DNA of 64,000 nucleotides from Phymorhynchus buccinoides (lineage: Eukaryota > Mollusca > Gastropoda > Neogastropoda > Raphitomidae): assembly GCA_017654935.2 (NCBI GenBank), contig CM065710.1, positions 6,578,220 through 6,642,219 on the forward strand. Reading direction: 5' to 3'. The position numbers were made by a program, and so were the translations under genes. Below, piece by piece: positions 56,974 to 64,000 of this stretch. The notes under the pieces are model-generated. The model worked only from the letters and a program-made list of their open reading frames with translations, was not told where the DNA came from and ran no database searches. How positions within the stretch are numbered: the first letter of the stretch is position 1; every line of letters starts with the position of its first letter.

Positions 56974-57128
56974 CTGGTGTGCTAGCTCGTGCGCAACGAT
57001 CTTTGCCACCCACTGTTTATCTCTCACGTTGGACACGTCTGGCTGGTATAGCATGGAGTAATCGTTGTAAGTAATCAACCCCCAGTTCTCCATAGCCCCG
57101 GTAGCGAAGTCAGGTATAGCAATCATGT
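56974..57128 (-). CDS. M1 aminopeptidase exon with GAMEN and HELAH motifs (unit B)
   Basis: The 155-bp exon begins in phase 1 after a gaccag acceptor, the missing base completing an Asp codon, and ends CAG|GTGTGG. It encodes [20 protein letters not shown] and ends [13 protein letters not shown] binds the substrate N-terminus; HELAH gives two zinc ligands and the catalytic Glu. M1 aminopeptidases are usually membrane-bound or cytosolic enzymes of 850-1000 residues; only this central 89-residue part (both exons) is seen. Unit A's copy is damaged at the gap. Confidence 0.92.
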
Positions 57129-57272
57129 CTGGTCAATAAACGAAAAACAAGAAGAATAAACATCTGGAATAATATTCATGTTGAAAATGCTATTCGAAAA
57201 TGGGATAATGTGCGCATACACACACATGCACGCACGCACGCACACGCACACGCACGCGCACGCATGCGCACG

Positions 57273-57362
<90 letters not shown>

Positions 57363-57727
57363 CCTAGTCATGTCACATCAGTTCTTTTGCTCCTCAAGTC
57401 ATTATGCTAACCCTCATAAAATCATCAATATTAGATCTCTGATAAAACCTAAAACAATCGTATAAAAAATGTTTTGATATAAAAATTTTGTTTTGAAGTC
57501 CCCCTCTTCAACAGTATTCTGCATAATTATAAAAGTCCCCTCCCCCCCCCCCCCCCCTCCACCAAAGACAGTAACACCAAATATCAAAACAAACTGGTTG
57601 TATGGAACAGTGACAACAACACGTCTTGGTTTAAAAAGAAACATCTGGGCTATCATCTATAATAGGCGAGAAATCTTAGTTTTACTTAGGGTCCTGAAAA
57701 AGGGACAGCGGGATTATATGGATTAAG
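57129..57727. other. Intronic or intergenic sequence with CA repeat
   Basis: A mixed (CA)n/(CACG)n microsatellite occupies 57216-57361 and a C run 57542-57556. No gene is seen. Confidence 0.7.
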
Positions 57728-57970
57728 TCAAGCTATTACCACAGTCGCCAAGACATGGATAACTGCCTCCAAAGCCATTTGTTCCCATAATCCATTTAGA
57801 GGTGTCATTGGCAACATGGTACACAAATCAATCCGTATGTTTCCAAAATAATTCAAAGTTTTATCTTCTGAATACCTGGCTAAATCACAACGGGTATCTT
57901 CTGAAATGATTTCGTCTCCAACGAAAACCATGTCCACTCCCCAGTTACCCATTCTTGCATTCAGATACCC
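57728..57970 (-). other. Exon-like open frame of unknown identity
   Basis: A pyrimidine-rich tract and AG (57971-57972) precede an open frame reading GYLNARMGNWGVDMVFVGDE and on to a stop at 57728. It has spaced Cys residues and a glycan-binding-like feel, but I do not recognise the family. It is not an M1 upstream exon that I can align. If it is an exon, its donor is unclear. Confidence 0.3.
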
Positions 57971-58136
57971 ACTAATAAGAAACTAAAAGTCCCTCCATTG
58001 TGATTCCAGCACATTTATTAAAAACTGTCCAATTTGTGTAATGAACAATTATAGTATTTTTCATTGTAAAAAACCCCACTGTGCATAGGATGGTTACACA
58101 TAGTAAGAAATAACACAAATTGGACGCCATTTTAAT

Positions 58137-58660
58137 GTAAGAGGTGTTGGATATCGCTCTTAATACTGGAAATGGATGGTTGACTCCATATTATGCCCTA
58201 TCATAGACACCCAAGTTATGATGTTATGTGTTGAAAGTCATAAGCTGCAGCCAAAAGAAGCATTTGGCTGTCATATTGGCCACCATTTTTAATTGATCAC
58301 TCGAGAGTTATTTCGTTGCCACATTGGCAGCCAACTTAATCTGGTAAAATAGCATTTTTTTAAAATTCTAGAGATGGATTTATCGACTCCACAAACCGTA
58401 TTGTAGATTCCAACATTGCGTTTTGATATACTGCATTTTCAACGTTATAGCTAGTGGACTTACTTTGTCGCCATCTTGGTCGCCATTTTTACTTAGTAAG
58501 CGGCAAAATATTGTTCTTGATACCGGAAATGGATTGCCTGACTCCATAAACCCTATCCTAGACATCAAAAGTGTGATTGTAAGCGTTGAAGTTCATCAGT
58601 TATAGCCAATGGAAGTATTTGGCGGCCATCTTGACACCTTTGTGATATCAAAAATGGTCA
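58137..58660. repeat. Degenerate ~160-200-bp tandem repeat
   Basis: Three diverged units share ordered phrases: 'actggaaatggatggttgac / accggaaatggattgcctga', 'gactccat(a/aaacc)', then 'agctgcagccaaa / tatagccaatgga' and 'ggccaccattttt / tcgccatctt'. The units begin near 58165, 58365 and 58520. No coding potential. Confidence 0.6.
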
Positions 58661-59033
58661 AATGTGCAACCGAATTTTAGGACTGGCTTCCCTGAGCACA
58701 ACTTTACTTTATACACTGCAATTATAATTTTGTATCCCATATTATATTTAAAAAGTTAGAGCAAATTGGGTTTTTTTTAGCAGTTGGTCGCCATCTTGAA
58801 TTACAAAAATGCCAAGAGGGTATCCTTTGTTCAGTTGTACATACAATGGATTCTTCAACTAAGATAGAAGGTCCACACTATTTGTTTTTAAAGGCTAAGA
58901 AATGATTGTTACCAAACATTTCTATGTTTGACTCCTCTGCCACCGGAGTAATCCCTATCACAACCAAACAAGGAACCAAGATTTTCATAATTTTAACAAA
59001 TAACATTGTCCAACTTAATGTTGATTATCAGTT
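58661..59033. other. Non-coding stretch
   Basis: AT-rich. It contains one more 'tggtcgccatcttgaa' phrase (58785-58800), an outlying piece of the tandem repeat. Confidence 0.5.
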
Positions 59034-59173
59034 ATTAGGACTTTGGGTGGAATATTTCTTTTATCCTATCTCAAGAGCCTTGCTGTTTATCACACGAGGT
59101 CAGAGACCGAGTGTGACAAACAGCAAGGCTCGAGAAATAGGATAAAGGCAATATCCCATTCCAAAGTCCTAAT
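59034..59173. mobile_element. 140-bp foldback MITE
   Basis: attaggactttgg at the left is the reverse complement of ccaaagtcctaat at the right, and the pairing continues through gccttgctgtttatcacacg / gtgtgacaaacagcaaggc to a small loop near 59103. Single copy in this window. Confidence 0.75.
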
Positions 59174-60182
59174 AATGGATATGTATCGATATGTATTAAC
59201 AGAAAAGCAAGAAAAGGAAACAGGCTCAGATCTGCAGAGAAATGAAAACGCATTCATTTTCACAACAATGGTCACAGCACACACACTGTAACACGCATTC
59301 TTGCGCAAAGAATATAGTTGAACAAAATAAAAATTTTTAACACATATGTACTTCATAAGATGTGGTGACAAAATGTAACGTATCAACATAAACACAAACA
59401 GAAGCAACGAACTGAAACACTAACGACAATTGCTGTTATTTTACCTTGTAAACACCAACAATAAAACGTACACACTTAACGAGAGCGAGTCAATTTCAGC
59501 ACACCGTGAAAAAGAGGGGAGTCAGCTTTGACAAGAACGTCAATCACAGGCCTGGAAAACACCTTTTTGTTAAACGGAGGTGAGGTATAGCTCTTCGCAC
59601 AGGTTCAGTCGGCTCACTTTTATTTCCGGACTGAAGATGAATTCACGGCTAGACGTTCTAAGTGGCACGCACAGAATGGTTTGTGTAGATCTGTGATAGC
59701 TGTCACTGTTGATTCAGTCAAGCTATGGATCTTCTTGAGAGTGGCTTTGTTGTGTATCAGCATTAAATTGTGTCGTCAGCGTTGAATGAATCCTTGGGGT
59801 AGCACTGCACAGCTTGTCAAATTCTGGGTCCAGCTTTGGTAGGTACAGCTCGCTTGACAAGATGGTAATGATAATATAATGATATGTGAAGATAAATAAC
59901 TGTGACGCCAAGTTTCTAATAGCAACAGTGTATTCTTACACCTTCTTATCATGTGCGTTTACACTAAGCTTATGGGTTAATAGACGCAAATGATATGTTA
60001 AGTTATGATTTTATATCCCACGCTTGGCAGCCTTCTTTGGCTCTCTTGGAGATCAGTATATTTTGTTTTATAACAAACTGTGATAAGGTCTTCCTGACAA
60101 GCCCCCGACCCTCCTCACTTCTTGCTAAGCTTTACTGCTGGTAAGTGGAACATCAGAATGTCTTTGAAATGAATACTTAAGT

Positions 60183-60183
<1 letters not shown>
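59174..60183. other. Non-coding stretch
   Basis: About 1 kb with no recognisable gene or repeat. Short open frames (59090-59407, 59723-59911) have no domain. Confidence 0.45.

Positions 60184-60252
<69 letters not shown>
60184..60252. repeat. (GA)n microsatellite
   Basis: Pure GA array directly before the LINE reading frame; the LINE is truncated at or near it. Confidence 0.95.
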
Positions 60253-60253
<1 letters not shown>

Positions 60254-61462
60254 TGTATGGAGAGAGTGGTCTGCAATCAGCTGACTGCCACTGTGGCCGA
60301 CTACATGGATCCACTGCAGTTTGCATACAGGGCAAAGAGAGGTGTTGACGATGCACTTATTGTCTTACTGAACCACATTTTAAGTCATCTTGATAAGGCT
60401 GGTACTTTTGCCCGTGTACTTTTTATGGATTTCAGCTCTGCTTTTAACACCTTGCAGCCTCATTTGTTGATTAGTCGTTTGCTTGACCTTCGGGTCGATC
60501 CAGGTATTGTATTATGGATCAGGTCACTTTTGCGTGACCGAACACAAAGGGTCAGTGTCTGTGGGTATCTGTCTAACGAGCTTGTTCTGAACACTGGTGT
60601 GCCCCAGGGGTGCGTCCTGTCCCCGATTCTCTTCTCAATTTACACAAACGAACTAACCTGTAATTCATCTATTCTCACTTTACTTAAATTTGCAGATGAC
60701 ATGGCTTTAGTAGCTCTTCTCAAGGACGAGAATTCACTCTCACAGTACTTTCTATCTATAGACCATCTTGCCTCCTGGTTCAACTCCAGTTTTCTTGAAC
60801 TCAATGTCAAAAAGACCAAAGAGCTGTGTTTTGGAGAGAGTCGGATGCAGGATGCCTCCCTGGTAAGGACAGCCAAAATTAAGGGTGAAAATGTGGAGCA
60901 GGTTGATACTTTTAAATACCTTGGTGTTATTTTAGACAAGAAACTTATGTTTAACAGCCATGTTGATAGTGTGTACAAAAAAGCCAATCAAAGACTTTCT
61001 CTTCTTAGGAAGCTGAAATATTTTCAAGTGAACACCGATATTTTAGAATCAGTGTACAGATCATTAGTTGAAAGCATCCTCACCTTCAGTATTTCTGCTT
61101 GGTATGGAAATGTCACAGTCAAGTGCAAATCACAACTGACCCGCATAGTCAAACAAGCCTCTAAAATAATTCGCAAAGAACAGAAACAACTGTCTAATCT
61201 TCACATAGAGTTCACAAGACGTAAGGCAGGCAAAATCCTCCGGGATCCCACTCACCCCCTTCATGATTCTTTCCAAATACTTCCTTCAGGGCGACGCCTT
61301 CGTGCGCCCCTCGCAAAAAAAGAACCAATACAAGCACTCCTTCATTCCATCCGCAATTGCCATCCTGAACAACTCCAACACTGCTTTCAAAACTTCTGTC
61401 TAATTCTGTTCTGGCGAGGTTCACTCTCAGAGTTTCAGAAACACTTAACATGTTGTGTTTGA
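60251..61462 (+). CDS. LINE reverse transcriptase, open 403 residues, 5'-truncated
   Basis: The frame covers RT fingers (DPLQFAYRAKRGVDDALI), motif A (FMDFSSAFNTLQP), motif B (NTGVPQGCVLSPILFSIY), motif C (KFADDMALV) and a thumb (FKYLGVILDKKL), then a C-terminal PLHDSFQILPSGRRLRAP block. It is of the Jockey superfamily, Rex1/CR1/L2-like. There is no endonuclease because the 5' end is missing. A frameshift near 61325 puts the usual end (KHSFIPSAIAILNNS) out of frame. It is the best preserved RT in the window, but a truncated copy cannot move itself. Confidence 0.85.
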
Positions 61463-61654
61463 TGTTCTTAATATTGCTGACATCACAAACTCTGTATGTA
61501 TAATCTTAATGTGATACTCTTAATATGTTAGTTACTTATATACCATTATGTCCTAACTAGTCTTTGATCTTATAATCAATCTTGGATTTGATTATTAATA
61601 TTGGTTGGAGTAACTTGCTGCCGGATGGTACTGGTATTTGGTCAAGTTGATGAT

Positions 61655-61656
<2 letters not shown>
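61463..61656. other. LINE 3' UTR, AT-rich
   Basis: AT-rich sequence with repeated 'ctcttaat' words after the LINE reading frame. Probably its 3' UTR. Confidence 0.5.

Positions 61657-61736
<80 letters not shown>
61657..61736. repeat. (GT)n microsatellite
   Basis: About 40 pure GT units. Confidence 0.97.
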
Positions 61737-61737
<1 letters not shown>

Positions 61738-61739
61738 TG

Positions 61740-63180
61740 ATGATCTACTGGTTCCCTGGACAGGTCTGGACAGGCCTAAACCCTGACCCTGTGGGTCCCA
61801 CCTGCCACATTGTGAACATCTCAGTGTCAGGAGTTAGAAAGTTGCTGAAAGAACTGGACCCCAGCAAAGCACCAGGTCCAGATGGACTCAGCCCCAGGCT
61901 CCTAAGGGACCTAGCTGAAGAAATCGCCCCGGCTGTGGTGCACCTATATCAGTCAGTCATCAGTCAGCACTGGCTGTGTTCCCCTGGACTGGAGGACTGC
62001 GAACGTGGCACCGATCTTCAAGAAGGGCGAGAGATATCGTGCTGAAAACTACCGCCCCATTTCCTTGACGAGTGTGCTGTGTAAAACACTGGAACACATT
62101 ATGGTCAGTACCCTCATGGGCTTCGCGGAGACCAACCATATCCTGAAAGAAGAACAACACGGATTTAGGAAGGGCCGATCGTGTGAAAGCCAGCTCCTCG
62201 GTCTTGTGGACGAGTTATCGCACTCCATGGAGAGGGGCAGACCCTCCGACGTCTTGGTGATGGATTTCTCCAAAGCCTTTGACAAAGTCTGCCACTCCCT
62301 CCTCAGTCTTGTTTCTTGTCTACATCAATGACATGCCTGACAAACTGTCCTCCACATCTCGGCTCTTTGCAGATGATGCCCTCTACCACAGAAGTATCGC
62401 ATCTCAGAAAGACCAAGAGGCGCTTCAGCAAGATCTTGACAACATGGCAGAGTGGGAAAAGAAATGGAAAATGGAGTTCCACCCAGGAAAGTGTCAGACC
62501 CTGCACCAGAAAAAAGAACCCACAACCTGGCTCTTACCATCTTCATGGCCAGAAGTTGCAGGCAGTAAAAGAGGCAAAATACCTTGGTGTCACTATCCAA
62601 CAATACCTGTCGTGGGATGGCCACATAAACAACACCGTAAACAAGGCCAACAAAACCCTTGGATTCTTATGAAGGAATCTCAAAGTAGGCTCAATCGCTG
62701 TGAAAGAGACAGCCTACAAGGCCCTAGTACGACCCACACTCGAGTACGCAGCGCCTGTCTGGGACCCGTACACTGCCAAGAACATCGGCAAGTTGGAAAT
62801 GGTCCAACGCCGTGCAGCCCGATGGGTCGTCAACCGCCACCGTCAAACATCAAGTGTGGACAACATGTTGACAGATCTGCACTGGCCTCTGCTAAAGGAC
62901 AGACGAAGAACGGCAAGGCTGGCCACCTTCTTCAAGTACCACCATGGAGAGGTGGCCATCAATACTCAGCATAGGCCAGTCCCTCACCCACCACCCAGAC
63001 AGATGAGACAGTCGCACACGGCAGCGTACCTGCTTCCTGCTACCAAGACCAACTACAGGAAGTTCACTTTCTTTCCAAGAGCCGTGTGCGAATGGAAAAG
63101 TTTTCCACCTGAGGCAGTCTCATCCATAGTGACAAATCATCCAATAAAATTGACGGGATCTACTACAAATCGATGCTGAG
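61740..63180 (+). pseudogene. CR1/Jockey-like LINE with internal deletion and frameshifts
   Basis: Pieces in order: VSGVRKLLKELDPSKAPGPD (pre-RT and finger entry, from about 61815); APIFKKGERYRAENYRPISL with GFRKGRSCESQL and motif A (VMDFSKAFDKV, to about 62290); then a deletion removing motif B, so that LVYINDMPDKL and LFADDA (motif C) follow at once; a frameshifted thumb; and an open C-terminus 62700-63179 (YKALVRPTLEYAAPVWDPYT, VQRRAARWV, FPRAVCEWKSFPPEAV). It cannot encode a working enzyme. Confidence 0.85.
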
Positions 63181-63409
63181 TGTTTGTCTCAGAAAGTTTT
63201 GGCAGCCAGTTTGCAGAACTTTTCTCATTTCCATGCCTTTGGCAGAACAGCATGAAAACTTCCGTAAAAGATGCCTACAGTGCTGGCTTCATAATGGAAA
63301 ATTACTGTCTTGTCTGCCGTAGCCATGTCTTGAACCATAACAATTCATTTATCAATAACATCTATATTCTTAAACAAAAAAAGGGACGTTACTGGTGTTG
63401 CATTTCTTT
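63181..63409. other. LINE 3' flank
   Basis: Sequence after the LINE stop with no recognised feature; an open frame 63180-63419 has no domain. Confidence 0.4.
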
Positions 63410-63722
63410 CTTCTTCTAATTCGATCGCTCAGACAGTTTCCTGTTAATGATGAGTGCAGATGCATTATGCTGCCGTTATGCGCTTAAGTAAGAAAATAAT
63501 TAGGCCCAGCATGTCTGACTTCGGCGGGAGGAATGTTTTTTGAAAGTGTTTATTGAAAAAAGAAAGGTGAATGGACCGGAAAGGCAGACGGAAAGTAGAA
63601 TGACAGTAAGCAAAGGGAAAAGGCAGAGTCAAAGAGAGTGACAGTTTAGTGGAAGTTACGAGCACAGAACTTCCAGAAGGTGGGGGAACTATTTATTCAC
63701 CCCCCCCTGTATCCCCACGGGT
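63410..63722 (+). mobile_element. Composite SINE, head type 2 (single-copy region)
   Basis: Starts cttcttctaattcgatcgct, head 'gctgccgttatgcgcttaag', then 'catgtctgacttcggcggga' and the shared body gcaaagggaaaaggcagagt to tatccccacggg. Same order as the reverse copy at 35505-35820, so the type 2 arrangement is a real element and not a chance join. Confidence 0.7.
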
Positions 63723-63830
63723 GGTGGTGTTGCACTGCATCTGGGCATTGCCTCCAGGATCGTTTCCATCATCTTTATATCTACTGATATATGTGTCTGT
63801 TAGAGACCGGATGACGTTAAACAGATTTTC
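63723..63830 (+). repeat. SINE-like dispersed repeat, diverged
   Basis: Related to 3896-4030 in reverse: tgttgcactgcatctgggca ... gtctgttagagaccggatga, ending cgttaaac as in the LINE tail. Confidence 0.5.
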
Positions 63831-64000
63831 GTTCGCTTAAGTTGGAACTCAATCTCTGTAGAGGTTGTGTGTCTTTTGCGTAACCCCTACATAGTAAGGC
63901 CGAGAACGTTTTGAACACACATTATGTCATTCTGTAGCCGAAATTCTCATCTTGTATTTATTTTAATGCTATCGTGTAGCTCGTAGGCTTTAAATCAACG
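63831..64000. other. Window end, nothing recognised
   Basis: 170 bp with no visible feature. Confidence 0.5.

Larger units (their letters stand above)
41501..57056. repeat. Direct duplication, unit B
   Basis: Second copy of 25589-41000. Its first base aligns to 25589, inside the LINE relic that precedes unit A, so the real left boundary is hidden in the gap. Its elements match unit A with small indels, differing microsatellite and minisatellite lengths, and a 93-bp segment absent from A. Confidence 0.95.

Overview
This is repeat-dense genomic DNA from a multicellular animal, most likely a mollusc. The evidence is spliced exons with GT/AG borders, abundant di- and trinucleotide microsatellites, many LINE fragments including I/Nimbus-like copies with RNase H, a DIRS-type retrotransposon, MITEs, and SINE tails of a kind I associate with gastropods and bivalves. 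The taxon is inferred, not proven. I found no bacterial features, rRNA, functional tRNA or CRISPR array.

Layout. (1) 1-24363 is a giant inverted repeat. A left arm (1-9009) is matched in reverse complement by a right arm (15374-24363). Each arm carries a 5'-truncated I-like LINE (4075-7790 and 16612-20325), a LINE reverse-transcriptase fragment, microsatellites and SINE-like repeats. The 6.4-kb spacer holds a degenerate DIRS element (about 9438-14250: gag, RT, RNase H, tyrosine recombinase, inverted terminal repeats) and a 500-N gap. (2) 23900-25605 is an internally deleted I-like LINE that crosses the outer end of the right arm. (3) 25589-57056 is a direct duplication: unit A (25589-41000) and unit B (41501-57056), separated by a second 500-N gap. 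Each unit carries the same MITEs, minisatellites, SINEs, LINE remnants, an MCM2-like pseudogene and minus-strand M1 aminopeptidase exons. (4) 57057-64000 is single-copy: microsatellites, a degenerate tandem repeat, a hairpin MITE, two LINE reverse-transcriptase genes (60251-61462 readable, 61740-63180 broken) and SINE copies.

The only part that looks like host coding sequence is the minus-strand aminopeptidase: two exons in unit B that splice in frame and carry the complete HEXXH-X18-E zinc site, plus their damaged equivalents in unit A. Nearly everything else is mobile-element sequence, mostly broken by stops, frameshifts or deletions. Both large duplications involve fixed-length scaffolding gaps, so uncollapsed haplotypes or misjoined contigs must be excluded before they are treated as biology. 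The most distinctive sequences are the DIRS element, a 218-bp full-length foldback MITE present four times, a SINE family with exchangeable heads on one body, and the sharp identity step inside the palindrome.
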